Below are positions 38,501-47,000 of a stretch of 64,000 bases of DNA, in pieces. The position numbers and the translations under genes are program-made. The notes below the pieces were generated by a model, which was not told the DNA's origin, ran no database searches, and saw only the letters and a list, made by a program, of their open reading frames with translations. The stretch spans positions 1 to 64,000 of the forward strand of contig NZ_JANZKV010000012.1 in NCBI RefSeq assembly GCF_025060895.1, read 5' to 3'. Position 1 is the stretch's first letter. Each line of letters begins with the position of its first letter. This stretch comes from Stieleria sedimenti (GTDB taxonomy: Bacteria; Planctomycetota; Planctomycetia; Pirellulales; Pirellulaceae).

Positions 38501-41500
38501 AGATGCTGGTCGATTATGAAACGCGCGATGGATCTGCATTGGCCTATGAGGATTACCTTCCCATCGAAGGACGGTTGACGTTCGTTCCCGGCGAGCCTCT
38601 GCTGCAAACGCTTCGCGTCGCGGTCCTTGCCGACGAAAAGCACGAGCTAAACGAAGAGTTTACGCTTGAACTCTTCAATAACGTCAATGGCATTTCTGCG
38701 CCCCACGGCATCACCACGATTGTGGACGAAGATCCGCTGGTGTCGGTCAGTGGCCAAACGGTCGTGGAGAATCATTCAGGCACGACAAGTGCAATTGTCG
38801 AGATCTCTCTGGCGTCTGCATCTGTCCAACCGGTCGTGGTCGACTACGCCACGGTAGAGGGCACGGCAACGGCAGGTAGCGACTTCCAACCCGTCGCAGG
38901 GACATTGACTTTTTTGCCCGGCGAAACGACCAAACAGGTTTCTATCCCGGTCATCGGTGACACCGTCGATGAACTCGATGAAACATTCCACTTGGCCCTG
39001 GCGCATGTCGCCGAAGGTGTGGTGGCGCCAGATCTGGAATCCATTACGATCGAAGATGACGATGATCCATCCCTGACCATCCAGGGTGTCACCGTCTTGG
39101 AAGAGTCTGGGCAAGCGGGAATCGTCGTGTCGCTCTCGTCGGCACCGCTTGAGAAGATCACGGTCGAGTATGCGACGAGCGACGGCACGGCCACCTCTGG
39201 CGATGACTACTTGAGCGCACAGGGCACCTTGACGTTCCTGCCGGGCGGTCCGACCGATCAGTCCATCATGGTGCCGATCATCGCCGATGAAAACGATGAA
39301 GCCGACGAAACCGTGCTTGTGAATCTCTCGGGCGCGACGAACGCTTTCATTGACGAGGCTCAGGCTGTTGTCTCCATCTCCGATACCCTGCCGCTGATCA
39401 ACATTGGCGATGTATCCATTGTTGAGGGTGACACCGGAACGGCCAATGCCGTTTTCACGGTCAGCCTTTCCGCCAGCAGCATTCATTCGGTCACCGTCGA
39501 TTTTGCGACTGCCGATGGTAGCGGCGAAGCCGGCACGGATTACACAGCGGCCGCGGGGACGCTGACTTTTGCACCAGGGGAAACAGAGAAGGAGGTTGCC
39601 GTCCTTGTGCACGGCGACACGGTTGACGAGACCAACGAATCCTTCTCTGTGCTCCTCTCCCATTCGATCAACGCGTCGGTCGGTGACGCCGAAGGCATCG
39701 GCACGATCATCGGCAATGACGGTCCGCTGTTATCGATCAATGACCTGCAATTGCTTGAAGGCGATATTGGAACATCCACCATGCAGTTCACCGTCGATCT
39801 GTCTGCTGTCGCGACGGAAGCATTCCAAGTCTCCTACGAAACAGAAGACGGCACCGCGACGGCCGACTCCGACTACAGTCCCGTCACCGGCACACTTCTC
39901 TTCAACCCGGGTGATTCCTCAAAGACGTTACTTGTCCCAATCCACGGCAACGAAGTTCACGAAGGGGATGAGTGGTTCTCTATCAAACTGCACGGTGCAA
40001 CCGTTGTCGGAATCTCCGACCCCGTCGGGATTGGCACGATTCTTGGTGACGACCCATCGATTTCCATTTCCGATGCAACACTCACCGAAACCGATAGCGG
40101 GAACCCGGTGATGAGCTTTACGGTCAGTCTTTCACAAGATCCCGTTGACACGGTTACCGTCCAATTCGCCACGGCGGACGAGACCGCAGCAGCAGGCTCG
40201 GACTATTTATTCACCAGCGGCACCCTGACGTTCTCACCGGGTGGCGCTGTGCAACAAACGATCGATGTCAATCTTATCGGCGACGTCAACAACGAGATCC
40301 ACGAGCAGTTCGCCGTCCAATTGTCAAATGTCGTCAACGCGGAATTGATTGACGGCCAGGCGGTCGGAACGATTTTGGACGACGATGGTGCCAAATTGGT
40401 GATCTCTGACGCCACGCTGGTCGAAGGAGACGCCGGGACAACTCAGATGGTCTTTGACGTCTCTCTGACGGAAGCGGCAAATCAGAGCGTCACGGTAGAC
40501 TATGCAACGGAGGACGGCACTGCGGGTGCATCCGATTACCAAACCTGGTCGGGTTCTCTGACATTTGATATCGGAACGACGAGCCAGACGATCCTTGTCC
40601 CAATCACCGGTGACGATTTGGATGAAGTCGATGAAACGTTCCAAGTGCGACTATCTAATGCGGTGGGAGTTCCGGTACTGGATGATGTCGGCCAAGGAAC
40701 GATCGCCGATGATGATCAGGCGACCATTTCCGTCGATGACGTGGTTGCCGTAGAAGGTTTTGACGGATGGTTGAATTCGCGAATTTGGCAGGGGAGCCAC
40801 GTGATTACGCCGATGACCGGTGAAAGCTATCACGAAATGCGGATATCCGGTGCCGCCGCGGTCGATGATCCTTGGCTCGTTTCCGGAAATGACATCGGCC
40901 GCTTTCGCTTTAAGGTCAGAACGATGGGCGTCGAGGCGATGACGCTTCACGCGACCGGCGAAGAGGGGCACATCGCATTGGGTTGGGATCAAGACGATTT
41001 CGACCTCCTTGCCGGTTATCATCTCTACCGCTCGGACAGCGAACATGGAACGTACACACGTCTGAATCAAACCATCATTCCGGTCGGACAGGAGTCGTAC
41101 ATCGATTGGGACGTCACGCCGACCGAGACCATGCATTACAAGTTCACCGTCGTCCAAACGGACACGCGTGAATCAGACCCATCGAATATCGCTTCGTCTG
41201 CCGCATCGGATACCGTTGCACCGATCATCGAACATGCGCCTAAGACATCCGCCTTCCCCAACGCTAGCTTGCGGCTGACTTCCGTTGTGACAGACAATGC
41301 GGGCGTGAAAGCCGTAGCGGTTCACTATCGACCACGCGGCAGCACGGACCTCTACGTGAGTCTCGCTGCTGTCAATGTCGTGGGGGATGAGTGGACGGTG
41401 ACAATTCCTGGTGGCGCCGTGCAACCTCCAGGTATCGAGTATTATTTGACCGCCACCGACGGCATCACGCAGGTCTATCACGGGACAGCGGCAGCACCCC

Positions 41501-43914
41501 ATACTGCCATCGTGGTCGCCACCCCAGTTTTGACCAGCGTCTCACCGAATCAGGGGTCGGTTGACGGAGGCACTCGAGTCACCTTGACCGGCGCGCTGTT
41601 CCAAGAGAATGCGATTGTGGAATTCGGCGGCTTGCCAGCCACTGACGTGGTCGTTCAGACCAGCGGTCAAATTCTGGCGACGACCCCGGCGCACTTCCCG
41701 ACTCACGCTGACGTGCGTGTGGTGAATCCTGACTCGACCGAAACAACGAAACTAAACGGCTTTTATTACGTCGACGACAATGCCGTACTCTCGTTGCCTA
41801 CGTTGACCGGCGATCCTGGCGCCGTCGTAGACATTCCTGTTTCGCTGGCAGACGCAGATGGTCTGCGGAGCGTCAACCTGAGCATTACCTTCGACCCGAC
41901 CGTCTTGCGGTTGGCGCAAGCAACCGATGTGAGTACGGGAACGCTAACGAGCGGTTGGAGCATCGAAACGAATATCCTTGCACCGGGCCGGGTCCAGATC
42001 GTGCTTGCCGGATCATCGCCAATAACTGGCAGTGGAACCGTAGCGAATCTACAACTCTCAGTCGTGGGAGCGGTTGCCACTCAGTCGGAACTGAGTTTCG
42101 AAAATGCTGTACTTAACGTGGGTGCAATCATTCCCGACCTCAGCAACGGCGTCTTCGCTGTCAACGGGTTCTTCACGCTCGGGGGAACGGTCTCGTATTT
42201 CCAAGATGCACGACCGGTGCCGGGTACGAGGCTTGACCTGGTTGGTGTAGGACAACAAAACGACGTCACGGCGAGCACGGGAACATTCACTTTCAACAGC
42301 GTGCTAACGGGGGCCTACGAACTGAAACCGGATAAAAACGATCAGGTCGTTGGTATCTCGGCACTCGATGCGACGGCGGTACTCCGAAACGTTGCAGGTC
42401 TGCAAGCCCTCAATGTTCATCAGCAGATGGCCGCTGACGTGAACGGTATCGATGGCATCACAGCACTGGATGCTTCTTACATTCTGCAGAAATCGGTCGG
42501 CAACATCACAGGGACATTCCCCGGTGCAGGCAAGTACTGGGATTTCGCGCCAGGTGAAAGGATTTATCCGCTGATTACCGGTGACCTAATCAACCAGGAT
42601 TTCACAGCCGTCCTGATTGGCGATGTGACGGGTAGCTGGAATGCGGATGGATCCCAGAACGCGCCTGTAGGCGGCAATGCTCTCCAGGGCGATACCGTTC
42701 CTTTCTCACTCGACCTGGTCGATGTAACCGGCGAGATGGACCAGGTGGTGACGGTACCTCTGGAGCTCGACATCGGCAGTTCCTTGGCCTACGCCGTCGA
42801 CATGGCCTTCAGCTACGACAACACGTTGCTGGAAATTCAAGATGTCACCATTGACGCGGCGGGCACCAATTTGTTCTGGGAAAAGAATACGAGCCAGTCC
42901 GGTGACATCCGCGTCAGCATGGCCGGCTCGCAGCCCTTTTCTAGCGACGGAACTTTGCTGAACTTCCAATTCAAGATTCTCCGCTCGCTTGACGCACCGA
43001 CTCAGATCGTTCTGGAACAAGCAAGCTTTGACGAAGGTGCGGTTGCAGCGACGGCGCATTCCGGCTTTGTCGCCGATACGACTCCGCCGCAGGTCAGCGT
43101 CGATACTCTGACCACGAACGACAATACTCCGGAGATCAGCGGGACAATTGATGACCCGACGGCCGTAGTGTTGGTGACCGTTGGCGGCCAGACCTACAAT
43201 GCCACCAACCGCGGAGACGGCACTTGGGTCCTTCCTGACGGTTCGATCACCACACAACTTGCCGATGGCGTTTACGATGTTCAGGCGACCGCGACCGATG
43301 TCATCACACGAACGACAGCCGACTTGTCCGGCAACGAATTGGTGATTGACACGGTCGGTCCCGTACCCCAGCACATCGTCGTGGGAGACGGCTCGAATTC
43401 GCGATCCATGCTGACCGAGGTCGTCGTGACGTTTGACGGTGTCGTCACGCTCGAGGAAGGGGCAATCGAGGTCAACAAACGCGGAGTGGGCGGCGGTTCA
43501 GTTGATTTGAATGTCTCCGTCGTCAACTCTGGTGTCCAAACGACCGCCACAATCACCTTCGTGGGCGGCTTTGTCGAAGGTAGCGGTTCGTTGTCCGATG
43601 GCAACTACGACCTGACGATCAAGGCGGGATTGGTCCATGACGCTGCCTTCAACGTGCTCGACGGCAACGGCGACGGAACATCCGGGGACGATCGCGTCTG
43701 GGGAGCAGCCGCGGTCGATGGCTTCTATCGATTGTTTGGTGATTCCGACGGTGACCGTGATGTCGATGGTCAAGACTACGGGCGCTTTGGGCTCTCATTC
43801 CTAAAGCTCGATGGAGATCCCGGGTTCGACCCCCGATTCGATTCAGATGGTGACGGAGACGTGGACGGCCAAGACTATGGGCGGTTCGGACTCAGGTTTT
43901 TGACCGGAATCTGA
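32578..43914 (+). CDS. Giant exported subtilase with CTLD, Calx-beta array, nested propeller, cohesin and dockerin-like modules (3778 aa)
   Basis: ATG 32578 follows GTGAGG; the frame from 32536 uses a TTG. Order by approximate residue: LELLEKRFVLDGS motif (34-45); prodomain-like region; S8 subtilase with Asp245 (VIDTGVDY), His304 (HGHGTHVAG) and Ser458 (GTSMATP), an apparently intact triad; beta region; C-type-lectin-like domain (880-1021; HLVSIHNQDELDWI, WAEGQPA); ten Calx-beta repeats plus an eleventh truncated one (1184-2718), the fourth interrupted by an SBBP-type propeller (1524-1958); FN3-like; TIG/IPT (2982-3065); cohesin-like (3069-3181); dockerin-like (3255-3308); second cohesin-like (3375-3495); Ig-like; C-terminal double Ca-loop (DGDxDVDGQDYGRFG twice, 3720-3778). 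Exported surface protease or adhesin is inferred; substrate unknown. Confidence 0.9.
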   Translation: MNRWNPGERRRSFGRRGSSRSRSTGTRKRALFLELLEKRFVLDGSLAAIVPGLVGADTLESNPADVPTQILVKLNEDFEDGSRRSSSALYMGPLQQTAPPVVQSLLGAVGAISLSSLFSGEHSSPSVAAPPLPLAGATEASAGSVDRSELDLWYRLDLWQEDSIESALASVSHLPGIKVAEPNVEWGLANQDPRVIEVLPDGTTDPGYDEQWFHDTTSTWKAWDHLNTNGVYPGGKRDVVVAVIDTGVDYTHENLAANMWVNPGEIPGNGIDDDGNGFVDDIHGASVVSNPNAHTGDPIDYHGHGTHVAGIIAGQAFNGVGGVGVAFNTQIMAIRAAQSTGTLTVDDIAEAILYAVDNGAEVINMSFGGYQRSQVVEDALEIALNQAVLVAAAGNDSINISQAPIYPASLPWVLGVEASTPNDTLANFSNSGYEVRAPGESIYSTLPNNQYAKWSGTSMATPVVTGIAALMRSYYWQRDIYSSRFIMGGIADSGSGQNSTGVVDAFKAVTTAPKPGVSLYENWLFDDESIKAGNDDDGRIDSGETVHIAVELINRAGMAEDVTVTLSARARGAVQDDPYVTIDVDTVAIGNIGPFAFADNGLIWNQAGEITGVASPFVVTIDPGTPNDHVIPFVMTTTFVDGSDEDKPSYTRVERFEYVVQRGKNVPRVIDEDTVLSAEDLWVVGGPVLVEPQATLTIPAGTQVQWGAVSDDPLNSGPQTGSLIVRGKLSIEGTEENPVELFPSYLVGGQQTNVTVDGGTADIAYANIRNPKMTGLNHVDHVYLDWDNYSSQFTAQYIANSIFHRYQGSSLSAGVFETVLFDESRRAPSSENIVNTTFLQDNQNNSPLSLSVPSTYHEELTERPTHNNYFDILDPRYHEGYTYAVLPMEWDNTALAEKIANYYGGHLVSIHNQDELDWIQQYVKFPKPQAGYQGYVSNFLLGATTFNIAMADDPSELGTWNEYRWVDGTPMDYTNWAEGQPALQPNSRAQEIVFNPTTAQWWTRLATGGTRWGGHGHPQNWPGYIIKVPGEWTYEEMVEPFDNGELLAHVDETLRGTFRYNAFLSKLWSPNLNHWMRLRTANNGIGWTSELTDNYWGTDNPVLVDYAIHDYVDDFVSARADYGTLPSHGFESTFPFVENVYFNGIPAAGVPELGAGPTTYTVVFNRDMDPAKQPFVAFGPVAPFTDFAVHPSGQSFAEFTVRLSQPSSRRVAVHYKTVDGTAIAGVDYQGKSGRVEFAEGQIERVIKIPLLGDHAEESDLSFSLQLSEPTFADLLDSVGVATIVDDDPTLSVSDAALTEGDSGSTEMEFTVSLSKSLDETVTVEFWTINDAAIAGSDYEATRGELSFAPGQTQATFTVSILDDGVHESDESFTVKIGYSNRVNVADAIGQGMILDNDPLIRIGNAEILEGDSGQVTLSFPVSLSKATDKTITADFATADKNAIAGADYVAAAGTITFVSGGPLQQTVTVEVLGDTAVERNETFFVQLTNIVGADVGTTEALGTILSDDGPVFSIDNVSIVEADGWSSYFGAEGNDTAYQIDRDHEGNTWVVGRTSSGSIGKNSFDNTYNGGSYDALIAKFAPDGQLLWSRYLGGSADDGAGSITIDENGFAWVVGWTRSGGWVSGGFDHQHNGDLDAFVARLTPDGEVMWSSYIGGAGEDSARDVALDSVGNAWIVGDTASDNWTSDGFDRTFGGATDMMLAKVTPGGSLLWSGYFGAAGTEYGRGIEIDASDHAVIVGTTNSAGLADDGFDVSHNGGWDAIVAKFSSDGVPAWSTYLGGPGTDQGLGIALDPTGDAWVTGDTGSAGWVSGGFDDSHNGGQDAFLAKVTADGQQIPWSTYFGHSGHEYPQALDVDATGTVWIAGYANSVGWVSDGPDVTHGGGEDGFLAKIDTTANELDWSMYYGGAASDRANDVTLDETGTPWVVGETSSGGWTAGGADTWHAGGQDIFLARTTDEPAWHVEYTVSLSETPTEEMLVDYETRDGSALAYEDYLPIEGRLTFVPGEPLLQTLRVAVLADEKHELNEEFTLELFNNVNGISAPHGITTIVDEDPLVSVSGQTVVENHSGTTSAIVEISLASASVQPVVVDYATVEGTATAGSDFQPVAGTLTFLPGETTKQVSIPVIGDTVDELDETFHLALAHVAEGVVAPDLESITIEDDDDPSLTIQGVTVLEESGQAGIVVSLSSAPLEKITVEYATSDGTATSGDDYLSAQGTLTFLPGGPTDQSIMVPIIADENDEADETVLVNLSGATNAFIDEAQAVVSISDTLPLINIGDVSIVEGDTGTANAVFTVSLSASSIHSVTVDFATADGSGEAGTDYTAAAGTLTFAPGETEKEVAVLVHGDTVDETNESFSVLLSHSINASVGDAEGIGTIIGNDGPLLSINDLQLLEGDIGTSTMQFTVDLSAVATEAFQVSYETEDGTATADSDYSPVTGTLLFNPGDSSKTLLVPIHGNEVHEGDEWFSIKLHGATVVGISDPVGIGTILGDDPSISISDATLTETDSGNPVMSFTVSLSQDPVDTVTVQFATADETAAAGSDYLFTSGTLTFSPGGAVQQTIDVNLIGDVNNEIHEQFAVQLSNVVNAELIDGQAVGTILDDDGAKLVISDATLVEGDAGTTQMVFDVSLTEAANQSVTVDYATEDGTAGASDYQTWSGSLTFDIGTTSQTILVPITGDDLDEVDETFQVRLSNAVGVPVLDDVGQGTIADDDQATISVDDVVAVEGFDGWLNSRIWQGSHVITPMTGESYHEMRISGAAAVDDPWLVSGNDIGRFRFKVRTMGVEAMTLHATGEEGHIALGWDQDDFDLLAGYHLYRSDSEHGTYTRLNQTIIPVGQESYIDWDVTPTETMHYKFTVVQTDTRESDPSNIASSAASDTVAPIIEHAPKTSAFPNASLRLTSVVTDNAGVKAVAVHYRPRGSTDLYVSLAAVNVVGDEWTVTIPGGAVQPPGIEYYLTATDGITQVYHGTAAAPHTAIVVATPVLTSVSPNQGSVDGGTRVTLTGALFQENAIVEFGGLPATDVVVQTSGQILATTPAHFPTHADVRVVNPDSTETTKLNGFYYVDDNAVLSLPTLTGDPGAVVDIPVSLADADGLRSVNLSITFDPTVLRLAQATDVSTGTLTSGWSIETNILAPGRVQIVLAGSSPITGSGTVANLQLSVVGAVATQSELSFENAVLNVGAIIPDLSNGVFAVNGFFTLGGTVSYFQDARPVPGTRLDLVGVGQQNDVTASTGTFTFNSVLTGAYELKPDKNDQVVGISALDATAVLRNVAGLQALNVHQQMAADVNGIDGITALDASYILQKSVGNITGTFPGAGKYWDFAPGERIYPLITGDLINQDFTAVLIGDVTGSWNADGSQNAPVGGNALQGDTVPFSLDLVDVTGEMDQVVTVPLELDIGSSLAYAVDMAFSYDNTLLEIQDVTIDAAGTNLFWEKNTSQSGDIRVSMAGSQPFSSDGTLLNFQFKILRSLDAPTQIVLEQASFDEGAVAATAHSGFVADTTPPQVSVDTLTTNDNTPEISGTIDDPTAVVLVTVGGQTYNATNRGDGTWVLPDGSITTQLADGVYDVQATATDVITRTTADLSGNELVIDTVGPVPQHIVVGDGSNSRSMLTEVVVTFDGVVTLEEGAIEVNKRGVGGGSVDLNVSVVNSGVQTTATITFVGGFVEGSGSLSDGNYDLTIKAGLVHDAAFNVLDGNGDGTSGDDRVWGAAAVDGFYRLFGDSDGDRDVDGQDYGRFGLSFLKLDGDPGFDPRFDSDGDGDVDGQDYGRFGLRFLTGI

Positions 43915-44057
43915 CCGACAGGCTGTGAACGTCCGCCGATTCCATCGCCCGATTCGTTCGCAATTCATCTGAGCAGACGAAACCCAACAAAACGCGGGGT
44001 TAATCCACGCCATTCATCGCTTCATCGCCTCGTTTTATCTATGATGAGAGGCGTCTC

Positions 44058-47000
44058 ATGTATCCGGAAGGGGCGACCGGCAACCCGAGCCGAGTCGCTG
44101 GTTGCCATGAGCGAGCACAACCAGCCAACCAACGTGTCGTCCGGCAACGCGATCTGCCCATGGGAATTTCGTCCCCCAACTCCAACGCTCACCAGAAGCC
44201 GTGTCGGTTCCTTCGTCACGGTTCCAAAGTTCCCAGCGGCAAAAGACACCAGCTAAGACTGCAGTTGGAGCAACTTGAATCACGCCACTTGCTCGCCGCA
44301 GACGTCGGCCTGGCCCCTGAACCGATGGCTCAATCGATCGTGCCTCCGGCGCCGATCACGTGGTTCGAATCCTTTGACCATGTGCAGCGAATTGCGTTTG
44401 AGTCGCTCGGCGAGGTTGATCCCGTCTACGACGACGCATTTCAAGGCCCCCGTGAACTCGCCGTCGGCGAATGGATCGTCCAGCTGACCGATCGCGCAGC
44501 GAGCAAGGTGCGAGTGCTTCAAACCGCGGATGAAATCCTGGACGATGCGCCAAACGACTTCACCGTCATCGCAGGACTGGGATCGGAAGGCCTGATCCTG
44601 ATGCGTGGAACGGGCGTCTCGGCAGCCGACATCCAGTCGAGTCTTCATCGCAATGGTGCCGTCGAGTCTTTTAGTCTCAATTCGGTCATCACGGGACAAA
44701 CGACCACGCCGAACGAATCAGATTTTGCTGCCGGTTTGCTCGACGGACTGAACACGATCGGTGCCCCGGTCGCCTGGGACGAATCAACCGGCAGTCTGCA
44801 AACAGTTGTCGGCGTCATCGATTCGGGGGTCGACTTGGATCACCCAGACTTGTACTTGAATCTGTGGCTGAACCAAGGTGAAATCCCGGCATCGTTCAAG
44901 AACGATCTGGAAGACATCGACGGCGATGGCCTGATCACGTTCTACGATCTCAACAATCTTCACGTCATCGACGGCGACATCTACGTCGCTTCGACAGTCG
45001 TGCTGGACGGTACCGGCAATCTCGTGTCGGGAGAGCTGGCGTCCGTCGATCAATTGACGACGGCGACGCCTTACGCGGTCGGTGTCAATGCGACCTATGT
45101 GACAGACCTTGCCGGCCAGCGCGATTCCGTCAACGGTCGAATTGACGCGTTGGATCTCTTGGCCGATCCCCGTTGGTCGGATGGTCGTGACACCGACGCG
45201 AACGGTTTCTTCGACGACCTGTTCGGCGTGAATTTCCGCAGCGGTGCTGACGACGATTTCGCAGCCAACGAACCCGACGACGCTCTCGGCCACGGCACGC
45301 ATGTGGCGGGAACGATCGGAGCGGTGGGCAATAATCATACGGGCGTGGTCGGAGTCAACTGGCAAGCGTCGCTGATGTCGTTGCGGATCCTCGACAACAG
45401 CAACCGCAGCGATGCCGGCGCAGCCTTGCGCGCTGTCAACTACGCCAAAAGCATGCGGGAGCGTCATAGCATTGACGACAACAACCGTACCGTCGAGGGC
45501 GCGAACCTCCGCGTGCTCAATAACAGTTGGGGTCAACCGGGCGGTTATGAACTGGCGTTCGAAACCGCGATCGGCGAACTCGGCGACGCCGGCGTGCTGT
45601 TCGTCGCTGCAGCAGGCAATGGAGACATTTTTGGCAACGGCGTTGACAACGACCAAACACCTTTTTACCCGGCCAGCTACGAAGTCGACAACGTGATCGC
45701 CGTGGCCGCGGCAACCCCCGACGACCGTTTGGCGACGTTCTCCAACTACGGTCGCACCTCCGTCGACATCGCCGCGATTGGCACTGGAATCCGCAGCACG
45801 CTCAAGGGCGGCGGCTACGGAACCGCCAACGGAACCAGCATGGCGGCACCCCACGTTGCCGGAACCGCCGCGTTGGTTTGGTCGGCTTTTCCACAAGCGA
45901 CCGTGAATGAAATCCGCGAAGCACTGCTTAGCGAACAAGCGGTCGAATCGCTCACAGGCGGAACCGAACTTGTCCGCACAGGTGGTCGCCTGAGTGCCGC
46001 GAACGCGATCCGCGCGAATGTCTTTGCACCATCGGCCAAGGTCATCGCCAAAGAGAAGATCACGACGACCGGCGGTACGGCGACCGAATTCACGATCCAA
46101 TACAGCCATCGCGATGGCATCAACCTCGACTCCATCGACGACGATGATGTCATCGTCACGCGACAGTGGGGGCCGGCCGATGAGATCGCGGTGACACTCA
46201 AGCCCGGTTCAAAGGCTGCCACTGCCGAGGGCGCTGTCGCGACCTACGTGATGGAAGCTCCTGGCGGAGCAACACCGCGTTGGGATGCTCTGGACTACGG
46301 CGAATATGTGATCGCGACCGTCGCGGGTCACGTCGAAGCGGGAACGGGTGACGGCACGACCCAGACGCGCGACGTCGGATCTTTCATCGTCAAGATCGAA
46401 GATGATCCGTCGATCATTTATGTCGATTCATTCACCGATTCACTCGCTCCCGGTTCTCTTCGCAGCGCGATCGTCGTCGCCAACGCTGCAGCACCCTCGG
46501 AGCGTACGATCCTACTGAATTCGGGGACCTACACGATCGATCTGGCGCCCGTGATTGATCCCACGTCGGCATTCGGATCGGAAATCGAATCACTCGAGAT
46601 TTTTGATCCCGGTGGTTGGTCTGATGCAAGTTCGGGGGATTTTGATGTTCAAGGCAACGTCAATATTTTCGGCGATACCAACGACAGGACGCTTATCGAT
46701 GCTCAAGGATTCGATCGCGTCTTCAAGGTTCACCCCACAGCGTCTCTCGGGCTCTCTCGGCTATCGGTGATTGGTGGCGTTGCACCTGCACGACAGGGAG
46801 GGGGCGGGATTCTCTCCGTCGGTGACTTGAACCTACACCAAGTGATCGTCAGAGAGAATGTCGCGGTAGGTGAAGAGGGCTCGCCGCAACGCTATGGCGG
46901 GGGGCTCGCGATATGGGGAGGAACTGCAACGCTGAATGAAACCTGGTTGACCGAGAACCGATCCGACTATGGAGGCGGCATCTTTTACAGTGGCAATGCA

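Noticed and set aside
44041-44256. A 71-codon plus-strand ORF overlapping the start of the third giant gene
   Set aside because: It lies in another frame across the giant's N-terminus, has no signal or family resemblance, and the giant's own ATG at 44058 has the better ribosome site.
44784-46109. A 441-codon minus-strand ORF inside the subtilase region
   Set aside because: It mirrors the highly biased codons of the real gene; composition is rich in Ala, Val and Arg without any domain pattern.
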